NCBI GenBank assembly: GCA_030531745.1
Contig: JAUNMU010000005.1
Coordinates: 1-37,526 of the forward strand
From: Synergistes sp.
GTDB taxonomy: Bacteria > Synergistota > Synergistia > Synergistales > Synergistaceae
DNA: 37,526 nucleotides
Direction: 5' to 3'
A program made the position numbers and the translations under genes. The notes beneath the pieces were generated by a model. It was given only the letters and a program-made list of their open reading frames with translations. It was not told where the DNA came from and searched no databases. Below are positions 1 through 7,649 of this stretch, piece by piece; within the stretch, counting starts at the first letter, position 1, and each line of letters begins with the position of its first letter.

Positions 1-1
1 C

Positions 2-140
2 AGCAAGGAAATATTCATATACGGTAGCAAAAAAGATAAAAATGCCAAAGCCGGAACTCTATGTAATATACACAAAAGACAGAGACAACCATCCGGATAT
101 AATATCGCTCAAAGACGAATACTTTCCGGGCGAAGAGTGA
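2..140 (+). pseudogene. 3' end of PD-(D/E)XK transposase/nuclease-like gene, probably frameshifted
   Basis: The gene runs off the left edge; only its last 45 or so codons are visible. From position 36 to the TGA at 138-140 the frame reads IKMPKPELYVIYTKDR and ends DEYFPGEE. That resembles the C-terminal part of the PD-(D/E)XK nuclease family transposase (Rpn-like) proteins, as I remember them. The expected preceding residues (EIFIYGSKK) lie in a different frame, positions 8-34. The two frames meet at a run of six A (29-34), so one base has probably been gained or lost, or the ribosome shifts there. The family call rests on motif memory over a short stretch. If right, this is a decaying mobile-type gene at the edge of an otherwise housekeeping region. 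Confidence 0.5.
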
Positions 141-171
141 TGTATAGAAGCAAAAGTAAAGAAAAACTGAA

Positions 172-570
172 ATGACAGACGAACAAAGAAGAAAGTGTCA
201 TGGAATCATCCATACGGCAGCGGCAGCGGATGCTGGCGGAAACATTGTTCCGCTTCCCGGTTCAGGCATTATTGCTGACACCGCGACCATAACGACAATG
301 GCAGTGGCATTGGCAAGTGTATTCGGTCGCGATATGAGCGAAGGTGTCGCTAAAGGTCTGGCAAGCGAGTTAGTAAGAGAGGTCATATTAAAGAACCCTG
401 TGAAATATACCGCTAAGGAAGTTCTAAAGCTTATCCCCGGGGTTGGACAACTGTTCGCACCCACTGCAAGCGCAGCAATAGTAGAACTCGTCGGATGGAA
501 TCTGGCAAATCGGTTTGATGCCGAAGCTCGCCTTGAACGTCTCAGTGGTGCAAACGGTGCAGGCGATTAG
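172..570 (+). CDS. Small DUF697-like hydrophobic protein
   Basis: This 132-residue protein starts with TDEQRRKCHGIIHTAA and carries a hydrophobic, Gly/Ala-rich middle, then IPGVGQLFAPTASAAIVELVGW near residues 88-109. Both the Lys-Cys-His start and the IPG-G-x6-AS-A-E-GW pattern recall small stand-alone proteins of the DUF697/YcjF-like group. In larger relatives this domain follows a GTPase; no GTPase domain is present here. No signal peptide is seen, and the helices look amphipathic and able to associate with a membrane. The ATG at 172 has only a weak purine stretch upstream, about 31 bases after the stop of the broken transposase-like gene. The biochemical function is unknown. The downstream 376 bases are non-coding, so it appears to be a single gene. 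Confidence 0.6.
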   Translation: MTDEQRRKCHGIIHTAAAADAGGNIVPLPGSGIIADTATITTMAVALASVFGRDMSEGVAKGLASELVREVILKNPVKYTAKEVLKLIPGVGQLFAPTASAAIVELVGWNLANRFDAEARLERLSGANGAGD

Positions 571-811
571 CGGCTCTTTTATTGCTCCCCCAACAAAATC
601 GTGAATATTTATCCGTCTCCCTGCGTGACGCGAATCGTCAGCGATTGTAGGGCAGGCGTATGCCGCACGTTAAACGACGGCATACGCCTTTGCGGCGAAA
701 TCATTTAAATTGGCCAATATATGTATGAAGAACAGATGGAGTCTTATGAATTTTCATAATTTTTTCTCACGCGCTTAAAATTTCCTGTGATTTTCTCTCT
801 TGCTGTTTTGC
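571..811. other. Non-coding spacer between DUF697-like gene and gdhA promoter
   Basis: No credible gene is seen on either strand. The left half holds two inverted repeats (626-640 and 654-689), and the right half is AT-rich sequence leading into the gdhA promoter. No clear Rho-independent terminator with a T run follows the DUF697-like gene, although the 654-689 palindrome could serve in part. Confidence 0.6.
654..689. repeat. 12-bp perfect inverted repeat (palindromic element)
   Basis: The arms AGGCGTATGCCG (654-665) and CGGCATACGCCT (678-689) are perfect reverse complements separated by 12 bases. The loop itself contains CGTT-A-AACG, and the left arm can alternatively pair GCCGCA (662-667) with TGCGGC (691-696). 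A smaller inverted repeat (TGACG/CGTCA) lies just upstream at 626-640. There is no T run, so it is not a standard terminator. It may be a REP-like element or a remnant linked to the transposase-like gene. Confidence 0.6.
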
Positions 812-839
812 TTGAATATTTCTTCTTATCTGTTATAAT
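812..839 (+). promoter_or_regulatory. Sigma-70 type promoter for gdhA
   Basis: The hexamers are TTGAAT at 812-817 and a perfect TATAAT at 834-839, with a 16-base spacer. Transcription would begin near 846, giving a leader of about 100 bases. That leader contains a small hairpin (TGCGC-aag-GCGCA around 895-908) before the strong ribosome binding site of gdhA. Confidence 0.7.
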
Positions 840-946
840 GTAGCTTGGAGTTTGTGATATTTTTAATTTTATCACAATGTGTATGTGTCACGGGTGCGCA
901 AGGCGCACGGATAAGTCAACATAATATCTTACAGGAGGCTTTTGCC

Positions 947-2296
947 ATGAATGCATATTTGGAAAAGGTAATTAATGACGTAAGAGCAAAGCACGGAACG
1001 GAACCCGAATTTGTTCAGACTGTTGAGGAAGTTCTTTCTTCACTTGAACCCGTTATTGCAAAACACCCGGAGTATGAAAAGGTTGACCTTCTCGGAAGAA
1101 TGGTAGAGCCTGAGCGTATGTTCACATTCCGCGTTGTATGGTGCGATGACCAGGGCAACTGGCATACAAACCGCGGCTGGCGCTGCCAGTTCAACGGTGC
1201 GCTTGGCCCCTACAAAGGCGGTCTCCGTTTCCAGAAGAACGTTTACGAAGGAATCGTCAAGTTCCTCGGATTTGAGCAGATTTTCAAGAACAGCCTTACG
1301 GGTCTGCCCATCGGCGGTGGTAAGGGCGGTTCGGACTTTGATCCGGCAGGCAAATCAGACGCGGAAGTTATGCGCTTCTGCCAGAGCTATATGACAGCTC
1401 TCTATCGCTACATCGGTCCGGACGTTGACGTCCCCGCAGGCGATATGGGTGTAGGCGGACGCGAGATCGGCTACCTCTACGGTCAGTACCGCAGACTCAA
1501 AGGTGTATGGGAGAACGGAGTTCTCACAGGCAAAGGTCAGACATACGGCGGTTCTGTTATCCGTCCGGAAGCAACCGGCTACGGCGCAGTCTATTACCTT
1601 ACAAACGTACTGAAGCATGAGGGCGACACGATTGAAGGCAAGACGATCGCAGCAGCGGGCTTCGGCAACGTAACATGGGGCATTTGCAAAAAGGCAATGC
1701 AGCTTGGCGCGAAGGTCATCACACTTTCAGGGCCTGACGGATACGTCCTTGATCCTGAAGGCGTGGCAACAGAAGAGAAAGTTGACTTCCTCCTTACAAT
1801 GCGCGCAACAGATCCGATGCACGTCAAACCTTACGCGGATAAATTCGGCGTTCAGTTCTTCCCCGGAGAGAAGCCGTGGGGCGTGAAGTGCGATGTCGTA
1901 ATGCCGTCAGCAATGCAGAACGATGTCAAGATGGAGCAGGCAGAGAAGATCGCGAAGTGCGGCGCGAAGTACTACATTGAAGTTGCCAATATGCCGACAA
2001 CAAACGATGCTCTTGCATTCCTCCGCGAGCAGAAGCACATGATCGTTGCCCCGTCAAAGGCAGTCAACGCCGGCGGCGTCGGAGTGTCAGCCCTTGAAAT
2101 GGCGCAGAACAGCGAACGCCTCGTTTGGACAGAGGACGAGGTTGATGCACAGCTCAAGAAGATGATGCAGAACATTCACGACAACTCAGCCAAAGCAGCA
2201 GAAGAGTACGGTCTCGGCTATGACCTCGTGGCGGGCGGCAACATCGCAGGCTTCCTCAAGGTCGCACAGGCAATGATGGAGCAGGGCTGCTTCTAA
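947..2296 (+). CDS. gdhA: NADP-type glutamate dehydrogenase
   Basis: This enzyme reversibly aminates 2-oxoglutarate to glutamate with NAD(P)H in the cytoplasm, linking ammonium and central carbon. The 449-residue protein matches the usual 445-450 length of the hexameric bacterial enzyme. Visible signatures are GPYKGGLRF near residues 87-95, the catalytic lysine motif PIGGGKGGSDFDP (Lys126), PAGDMGVG with the active-site Asp near 166, and the nucleotide-binding GFGN near 238. The frame stays open upstream to 845, but the ATG at 947 is preceded by AGGAGG at 933-938 and matches the family N terminus, so I start there. It is a single gene with its own promoter and a strong terminator. NADP rather than NAD use is inferred from overall resemblance to GdhA. 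Confidence 0.96.
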   Translation: MNAYLEKVINDVRAKHGTEPEFVQTVEEVLSSLEPVIAKHPEYEKVDLLGRMVEPERMFTFRVVWCDDQGNWHTNRGWRCQFNGALGPYKGGLRFQKNVYEGIVKFLGFEQIFKNSLTGLPIGGGKGGSDFDPAGKSDAEVMRFCQSYMTALYRYIGPDVDVPAGDMGVGGREIGYLYGQYRRLKGVWENGVLTGKGQTYGGSVIRPEATGYGAVYYLTNVLKHEGDTIEGKTIAAAGFGNVTWGICKKAMQLGAKVITLSGPDGYVLDPEGVATEEKVDFLLTMRATDPMHVKPYADKFGVQFFPGEKPWGVKCDVVMPSAMQNDVKMEQAEKIAKCGAKYYIEVANMPTTNDALAFLREQKHMIVAPSKAVNAGGVGVSALEMAQNSERLVWTEDEVDAQLKKMMQNIHDNSAKAAEEYGLGYDLVAGGNIAGFLKVAQAMMEQGCF

Positions 2297-2333
2297 GCTA
2301 TACGCTTAGAGTCGCTTTACGACACAAAAATAT

Positions 2334-2371
2334 ATCGGCACAGCACTGTAATATCGGCTGTGCCGATTTTT
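2334..2371 (+). terminator. Rho-independent terminator of gdhA
   Basis: A perfect 11-bp stem (ATCGGCACAGC at 2334-2344, GCTGTGCCGAT at 2357-2367) is followed by five T. It lies 38 bases after the gdhA stop and ends only 14 bases before the fdhD start codon. Confidence 0.9.
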
Positions 2372-2384
2372 GTAATATATAATT

Positions 2385-3146
2385 ATGGAAAATTTTATTA
2401 GTCTTTCTTCTGTCACAAAATTATACAAGAGCGGCGAGACTATTGTAACGGAGGACACACTCCTCTGCGAAAAACGAATAAGCCTTGTCGTTGATTCGTG
2501 TAAATCAACGGATGCCGTTATAACATACGGACACGAAAAAGAGTGGGCTGTCGGTAATCTGTTCTGCCGCCGTATAATAAATTCTGTTTCGGAGATAGCA
2601 AATATCACGCAAAGTGACACAACGATAGACGTAACGACAGACAAGACAGCACCGCAAAGCCGAATGACATCGCACGGTGACATTCATATTCCTGTCAGCA
2701 CAAAATTTTCGTTTGATACGGTTATGTCTGCCGTTGAATGGCTCTCGCATGCTTCGCTCTTTAATAAAACGGGCTGTGTACACAGTGCTGCATTTGTTCG
2801 CTGTGATAATACGCGAATATGTCTCTTTGAGGATATAAGCAGACACAACGCAGTGGATAAGGCAATAGGATATATGCTTATAAATAATATAGATACTTCT
2901 GAGTGCCTTCTTGCGGTATCGGGCAGAGTGCCTGAGGATATGGCACAAAAAGCTGCGGCCGCAGGGGTGCCTGTCATTGCAAGCATCTCCGCTGCGACCG
3001 CAGAGGGTGTGCGTGTTGCCTTAAAGTTCGGTATCACACTGATAGGATTTGCAAGAGATACGCGAATGAACGTCTACTCGTTTCCCGAAAGGATAGTACC
3101 GCCGAAATATTCCGATAGTACATCGGTTCATACAGCTTTGAATTGA
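2385..3146 (+). CDS. fdhD: FdhD-family protein (formate dehydrogenase accessory sulfurtransferase), CxxC missing
   Basis: FdhD passes sulfur from the IscS cysteine desulfurase to the molybdenum cofactor of formate dehydrogenase. This 253-residue protein has the family core: GRHNAVDKxIG-like ISRHNAVDKAIG at 151-162, SGRVPEDMAQKA at 179-190, and a C-terminal segment like the family's TLIGFxRxxRxNVY. The segment where most members carry a CxxC pair reads TSHGDIHIP (residues 95-103), with no cysteine. The usual TGG-V-H turn reads TGCVH, placing Cys131 there. No Shine-Dalgarno is seen; the ATG at 2385 sits right behind a terminator and a TATAAT-like box (2378-2383). It faces fdhF-mobA tail to tail, overlapping mobA by 19 bases. 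Its partner is probably that formate dehydrogenase. Activity without the CxxC pair is uncertain. Confidence 0.85.
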   Translation: MENFISLSSVTKLYKSGETIVTEDTLLCEKRISLVVDSCKSTDAVITYGHEKEWAVGNLFCRRIINSVSEIANITQSDTTIDVTTDKTAPQSRMTSHGDIHIPVSTKFSFDTVMSAVEWLSHASLFNKTGCVHSAAFVRCDNTRICLFEDISRHNAVDKAIGYMLINNIDTSECLLAVSGRVPEDMAQKAAAAGVPVIASISAATAEGVRVALKFGITLIGFARDTRMNVYSFPERIVPPKYSDSTSVHTALN

Positions 3147-3751
3147 AGCCACGTCTCAAAATCTTTGGGAGTGTTCATATTAAAGAACGATATACGGGCT
3201 TCTTCACCTAATTCTTCTTCGCTTACTATATTGACTTGCGCGTCTCTGTAAAAATCCTTTAATTTTTTGTCTCCGCGCACTATTGCGTCATTCACCGCCT
3301 TAAGGCAGCGTTTTGAGCAAACAGAGTGAAGCGGCTCTGTGAAGCCGTTTATCCGTGCTGCGGTAACATCGCTGCCGCAAGACAGAGCCGCCATTTTTTT
3401 TACTGTCTCTGCTTGAACAAGCGGCATATCACACCCTACGACAAAACCATACTCGGACGACATTGTATTCAATCCCACCCACAACCCCTCAAGAGGACCT
3501 CGGCCGGACTTCCTGTCCTCGGCGAGAACAATGGAGAGATCTTTGATGATGTCTCCGAACGTGCGCAGAGCTTTTTCTTTTTCGCCTGCGGCAACGACGA
3601 GAATGGTCTTCGCAAAATGCGGTGAAAGTCTCCTTAGAAGTTCTTCTGCGATAAAGGAGTCGTTCACTTTCATATACAGCTTGTTTTCTCCGCACATTCT
3701 CGCACCTATCCCACCGGCGAGAACGATAAGAGATATATCGGAATGTGTCAT
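3128..3751 (-). CDS. mobA: Molybdenum cofactor guanylyltransferase
   Basis: MobA joins GMP from GTP to molybdopterin, making the guanine dinucleotide form of the cofactor used by formate dehydrogenases. The 207-residue protein shows the nucleotidyltransferase signature LAGGxGxRM-x3-NK at residues 11-24, GPLEGL at 85-90, and the metal-binding VGCDMPL near 105-111. These fit the usual MobA length and layout. It starts three bases after the stop of fdhF on the same strand, so the two genes form an operon: the catalytic subunit is made with an enzyme for its cofactor. No MobB domain is fused. Its 3' end overlaps the 3' end of fdhD by 19 bases on the other strand. Confidence 0.93.
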   Translation of the reverse strand: MTHSDISLIVLAGGIGARMCGENKLYMKVNDSFIAEELLRRLSPHFAKTILVVAAGEKEKALRTFGDIIKDLSIVLAEDRKSGRGPLEGLWVGLNTMSSEYGFVVGCDMPLVQAETVKKMAALSCGSDVTAARINGFTEPLHSVCSKRCLKAVNDAIVRGDKKLKDFYRDAQVNIVSEEELGEEARISFFNMNTPKDFETWLQFKAV

Positions 3752-3754
3752 TCC

Positions 3755-6451
3755 TTATGCCTTTTTATATACCTTAGCGGCAGAAACCTTAAACCCGGGT
3801 GTCTGTGAATCGGGATCCCAAACAGATGATGTTATATTATTTGCAGGTGCTTCACCGAAGTGCATCGGGATAAACACCATACCTGCCGATACTCTGTCCG
3901 TGATTCTTGCCTTGCCTGATACACTGCCGCGCCGCGATTCTACGGTCACCATGGCGCCTTCGTTCACACCGAGGATCTCTGCATCCGAGGGATTTACCTC
4001 AATATACAGTTCTTTTATAAATTTGCCCGATGCGCTCCTGCGCGTCATAGATCCGGAATGATAGTGGTAGAGCGAACGTCCGGTCGTTGCAAGGAACGGA
4101 TATTCCGAATCCGGCCACTCATGCGGTGCTTTCCACTCACACGGGAAGAATTTCGCTTTGCCGCCCTCGCGTGTGAATTTACCTATATGAAGTATCGGCG
4201 TACCCGGGTGTTCTCCATTCGGACACGGCCAGTTGATATAGCCGTTTTCAAGCCGTGCGTATGATATTCCCGCGTATGACGGTGTAAAGCGAGCCATGTC
4301 GTTAAATACATCTTCAACCGTTTCAAATCCCCAATCATGTCCGAATCTCTTTGCAAGCTCATTTATGATCGCCCAGTCTTCTCTTGCTTCGCCCGGGGCA
4401 TCAACAGCTTTTCTTAAAAGCTGCACTCCGCGCATCGTGTTCGTTGTTGTGCCTCTTTTTTCCGGCCAGCACTGCGCGGGAAGAACAACATCGGCATGCT
4501 GTGCCGTTTCTGTGAGGAATATATCTTGAACGACAAGGAATTTAAGCGCATCAAGAGCCTTTGAAACGTGCTGCGTATCGGGGTCTGTAACCATCGGGTT
4601 TTCACCCATAATATACATAGCACCTATACTGCCGCCAAGAGCCCCTTCAAGCATAGCACCGACCGCAAGTCCTGTGCGTCCGCCCTCCGGGATCTCGCAG
4701 CCCCATAATTTCTTTATCTTCTCCTGTGCAGCAGGCGAACTGACCTTTTGATACCCGGGAAGGACATTCGGACTGCAGCCCATGTCGCACGCGCCCTGAA
4801 CATTATTCTGACCTCTGAGCGGATTTACACCCGTACCCGGGCGGCCGTACATTCCGCACAGAAGTGCTAAATTGCTGCAGCTCCTTACGTTGTTCGTTCC
4901 CGTGATATGCTGCGTTATACCCATCGCGTAGAACAAAGCGGAGGCAGACGACTGAGCGTACATACGCGCCGCCTTTATGATAGTCTCCGCAGGAACGCCC
5001 GTTATCTTTTGTGTATATTCCGGAGTGTATCGCGATACCAAGGCCGCAAGATCATCAAAGAACTCAGTGCGTTCAGCGATAAAATCTTTTGCCTGAAGTC
5101 CCTCCGAGATAATAACATTCATCATGCCGTTGAGAAGAGCGACATCCGAACCGCCTTTCTGACGGATAGAGACATCAGCCATTCTGTGAAGCTCTATGTT
5201 GCGCGGATCGCAGACTATCAGTTTCGCGCCGTTTTTCACACGTTCCTTGATCATAGAACCTATAACAGGGTGCGTTTCAGTTGTATTTGAGCCTATGACC
5301 ATTATGACATCTGCCGATTTTATAGATTCATAGTCATTTGTCATAGCGCCGCTTCCCAACGTATCTCCAAGCCCGGCAACACTTGCCGCATGGCAGAGAC
5401 GCGCACAGTGGTCAACGTTGTTCGTGCGCATGACCTCTCTTGCGAACCTCTGCATAATATAGTTATCCTCGTTCGTACAGCGTGCGGACGATAGAAACGC
5501 CGATGCCCCGAAATTATCTTTCAGACCTTTATATACCCTGTCAAGTGCCTCATCCCATGTCGCTTCACGGAAAGCCCCATTCTCCTTTATAAGAGGAACG
5601 GTCAATCTGTCGGGACTGTGGACAAACTCCCATGCAAAACGTCCCTTTACACAGGTGCGCCCTTTGTTGGGAGAAGATGTGTTTGTATGATCCGAAGTAA
5701 CATTTGCGATCTTGCCTGTCTTTGTATTCACCTCAACGATCAGTTCGCAGCCGACACCGCAATAGGCACACACGGTCTTTACCTGCTTCAGATCCCACGC
5801 ACGCCCCTTGCCTTTCGCCGTCTTTTCGGTAAGCGCCCCAACCGGACAGAGAGCAACACACTGACCGCAGAATTTGCAGTCAGAATGTTCAAGATCGCAC
5901 CCGACCGGAGGCATGACCATCGTCTTTGAGCTTCTGTACATAAAATCTATTGCACTGTAATGAGCATGAGTGTCGCAGACTCTCACGCATTTTCCGCAAA
6001 GAATACATTTGTTGGGGTCGCGCTCTATAAATGGATTTTCGTCAACAACATCAAAACGGTGCGAGGCATCCGCTGTCGTTCTGTACGGAGAATCCTCAAC
6101 ACCCAAATCATAAGCTATCCTCTGCAATTCGCATTTTCCGCTGCTGGGGCAACTGAAACAATCAAGCGGATGATCTGCGAGCAGAAGCTCTATTATCGTC
6201 CTGCGCACAGAACGTATTTTTTCAGTATCGGTATGTATTACCATACCGTCAGTTATTGGAGTTGAACAGGCTGTCATAAGCTTAGGCGCATTTTCTACCT
6301 CCACAAGACAGATTCTGCAAGCACCTACGACCTCAAGTGCGGGATGTTCGCACAACACCGGAATATACACTCCGACCTTTCGTGCTGCCTGAAGTATGGT
6401 CATACCATCGTCAAATTCAACATTCACGCCATTTATTACCGCACTACCCAT
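3755..6451 (-). CDS. fdhF: Formate dehydrogenase catalytic subunit, cysteine form, with NuoG-like iron-sulfur N terminus
   Basis: This 898-residue protein oxidises formate to CO2 (or the reverse) at a molybdenum or tungsten bis-dinucleotide centre. In order it carries a [2Fe-2S] domain (Cys34, 45, 48, 62), a His-Cys cluster domain (His94, Cys98, 101, 107), two [4Fe-4S] sites (Cys149/152/155/159 and Cys192/195/198/202), and the molybdopterin oxidoreductase domain with its own cluster (Cys228, 231, 235, 267). It ends with a molydopterin-binding domain. The active-site segment NNVDHCARLCHAASVAG has Cys353 where E. coli FdhF has selenocysteine, followed by the conserved His354. The ATG at 6451 follows AGGAGGAG. 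The layout matches soluble NAD(P)- or ferredoxin-linked and bifurcating formate dehydrogenases, but no NuoE/NuoF-like partner lies in the window. mobA follows directly. Confidence 0.93.
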   Translation of the reverse strand: MGSAVINGVNVEFDDGMTILQAARKVGVYIPVLCEHPALEVVGACRICLVEVENAPKLMTACSTPITDGMVIHTDTEKIRSVRRTIIELLLADHPLDCFSCPSSGKCELQRIAYDLGVEDSPYRTTADASHRFDVVDENPFIERDPNKCILCGKCVRVCDTHAHYSAIDFMYRSSKTMVMPPVGCDLEHSDCKFCGQCVALCPVGALTEKTAKGKGRAWDLKQVKTVCAYCGVGCELIVEVNTKTGKIANVTSDHTNTSSPNKGRTCVKGRFAWEFVHSPDRLTVPLIKENGAFREATWDEALDRVYKGLKDNFGASAFLSSARCTNEDNYIMQRFAREVMRTNNVDHCARLCHAASVAGLGDTLGSGAMTNDYESIKSADVIMVIGSNTTETHPVIGSMIKERVKNGAKLIVCDPRNIELHRMADVSIRQKGGSDVALLNGMMNVIISEGLQAKDFIAERTEFFDDLAALVSRYTPEYTQKITGVPAETIIKAARMYAQSSASALFYAMGITQHITGTNNVRSCSNLALLCGMYGRPGTGVNPLRGQNNVQGACDMGCSPNVLPGYQKVSSPAAQEKIKKLWGCEIPEGGRTGLAVGAMLEGALGGSIGAMYIMGENPMVTDPDTQHVSKALDALKFLVVQDIFLTETAQHADVVLPAQCWPEKRGTTTNTMRGVQLLRKAVDAPGEAREDWAIINELAKRFGHDWGFETVEDVFNDMARFTPSYAGISYARLENGYINWPCPNGEHPGTPILHIGKFTREGGKAKFFPCEWKAPHEWPDSEYPFLATTGRSLYHYHSGSMTRRSASGKFIKELYIEVNPSDAEILGVNEGAMVTVESRRGSVSGKARITDRVSAGMVFIPMHFGEAPANNITSSVWDPDSQTPGFKVSAAKVYKKA

Positions 6452-6690
6452 GGCAACTCCTCCTATTTTTCAGCAGATCAACAAAATTTTTTCTCGTTGC
6501 CCTATGAACATTCACTCACAAGAGACCACAGAATACAAACGCACTCAACAACGCAGAAAAAATACTAAGTTACGAGCATAAATCAAACAAACAGTAACGT
6601 TTGCAATGCTCTGCTGATTATATCATATAATTTCAAAACACAACTCTGGTAGAAAAATACGCTTCCGCAGGGTAGCGTTTTATAAAAAAT
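6452..6690. other. Divergent intergenic region between fdhF and rpsB
   Basis: This AT-rich region holds the ribosome binding site of fdhF (AGGAGGAG on the minus strand next to 6451) and presumably its promoter. One weak minus-strand candidate is TTGATT (6581-6586) and TATTTT (6559-6564) with a 16-base spacer. I see no gene here. Confidence 0.5.
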
Positions 6691-6720
6691 TTGCCAATTT
6701 CGGCGAATATGTGTTATACT
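6691..6720 (+). promoter_or_regulatory. Promoter of rpsB-tsf
   Basis: TTGCCA (6691-6696) and TATACT (6715-6720) are separated by 18 bases, a good sigma-70 type pair. Transcription would start near 6727 and give a leader of roughly 97 bases before rpsB. Confidence 0.7.
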
Positions 6721-6823
6721 TGCCGATGGTGTACAGCACACACGCACGTTGACGCAAAAGATGTTCCCCAAAGGGGTCTGCTGCGGAGGATATGTGCGGA
6801 GGAATAAACAGGAGGGATTACTC
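6721..6823 (+). promoter_or_regulatory. rpsB leader with tandem Shine-Dalgarno-like motifs
   Basis: The untranslated leader holds a small CCCC-AAA-GGGG hairpin (6766-6776). It then has three purine-rich Shine-Dalgarno-like boxes 13 bases apart: GGAGGA at 6785, GGAGGA at 6798 and GGAGGG at 6811. The first two belong to a direct repeat, TGCGGAGGA. Only the third is correctly placed for the rpsB ATG. Ribosomal protein S2 is known to regulate its own operon in some bacteria, so an autoregulatory role is possible but not shown. Confidence 0.45.
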
Positions 6824-7648
6824 ATGGGAGTAGTAAGTATGAAACAGCTTCTTGAGTGCGGTGTCCACTTCGGACATCAGACAAGACGCTGGAATCCGAA
6901 GATGAGACCTTTCATCTTCACAGAGCGCAACGGAATTTATATTATTGACCTTCAGAAGACAGTCAAGGGACTTGAAAAGGCTTATGATTTTGTCCGTGAA
7001 CTGTCGATGGCTGGCGGCAGTATCCTTTTCGTAGGCACAAAGCGTCAGGCTCAGGATCCTATTCGCGATGAGGCTATTAAGGCCGGTCAGTTCTATATCA
7101 ACCAGCGTTGGCTTGGCGGACTTCTGACGAACTTTGCCACAATACGCCGCCGCGTGCAGCGCATGATTGAGCTTGAAGAGATGGAAGCGGACGGCTCAAT
7201 CAACAAGTATCCCAAAAAAGAGGTAGTTAAATTGGGCAAGGAGCGCGACAAACTGGAGAAATATCTCTCCGGAATTAAGGGAATGAAGAACGTCCCCGAC
7301 GCACTCTTTGTCATAGATCCGCGCCGTGAGGCGATAGCAGTGCTTGAAGCACACAAACTTGGGATTCCCGTTATAGCGATCGTTGACACAAACTGCGATC
7401 CCGATGTTGTTGACTACCCGATTCCCGGCAATGACGATGCGATTCGTGCGATAGAGCTTATAGTCGGGCTTATGGCAGATGCCTTTATTGAGGGACGTCA
7501 GGGACAGGATGCCCGCGAGCCGCAGGAACAGGCTGAAGCCACAGAAGAGGCTGTGGAGGAAGAGCCGCAGTTTGAAGATATGTCAGATGATGAAGCTAAG
7601 CTCCGCGTAAAAGAGCTTGCCGATCAGAAAGGTTGGAAGGAGAACTAA
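6824..7648 (+). CDS. rpsB: 30S ribosomal protein S2
   Basis: S2 is a late-assembling protein of the small ribosomal subunit and helps to bind S1 in many bacteria. The sequence is immediately recognisable: [22 protein letters not shown]-type N terminus, [17 protein letters not shown], and the [12 protein letters not shown] segment. I choose the ATG at 6824, which follows AGGAGGG at 6810-6816; the frame is open further upstream to 6749, but that part is the leader. The protein has 274 residues, slightly longer than the core because of an acidic, Glu-rich C-terminal tail (about residues 225-265). tsf begins one base after its stop, the classic rpsB-tsf pair. Confidence 0.97.
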   Translation: MGVVSMKQLLECGVHFGHQTRRWNPKMRPFIFTERNGIYIIDLQKTVKGLEKAYDFVRELSMAGGSILFVGTKRQAQDPIRDEAIKAGQFYINQRWLGGLLTNFATIRRRVQRMIELEEMEADGSINKYPKKEVVKLGKERDKLEKYLSGIKGMKNVPDALFVIDPRREAIAVLEAHKLGIPVIAIVDTNCDPDVVDYPIPGNDDAIRAIELIVGLMADAFIEGRQGQDAREPQEQAEATEEAVEEEPQFEDMSDDEAKLRVKELADQKGWKEN

Positions 7649-7649
7649 T

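Noticed and set aside
845-946. Longer GdhA start upstream of 947
   Set aside because: The added 34 residues do not match the family and would put the strong AGGAGG inside the gene; they read as leader.
3128-3751. MobA as a generic nucleotidyltransferase (IspD or MocA)
   Set aside because: The GPLEGL and CDMPL motifs and its position behind a formate dehydrogenase gene favour MobA.
5380-5420. Selenocysteine codon in formate dehydrogenase
   Set aside because: The active-site codon is a cysteine (Cys353), the frame runs without a stop, so no SECIS is required.
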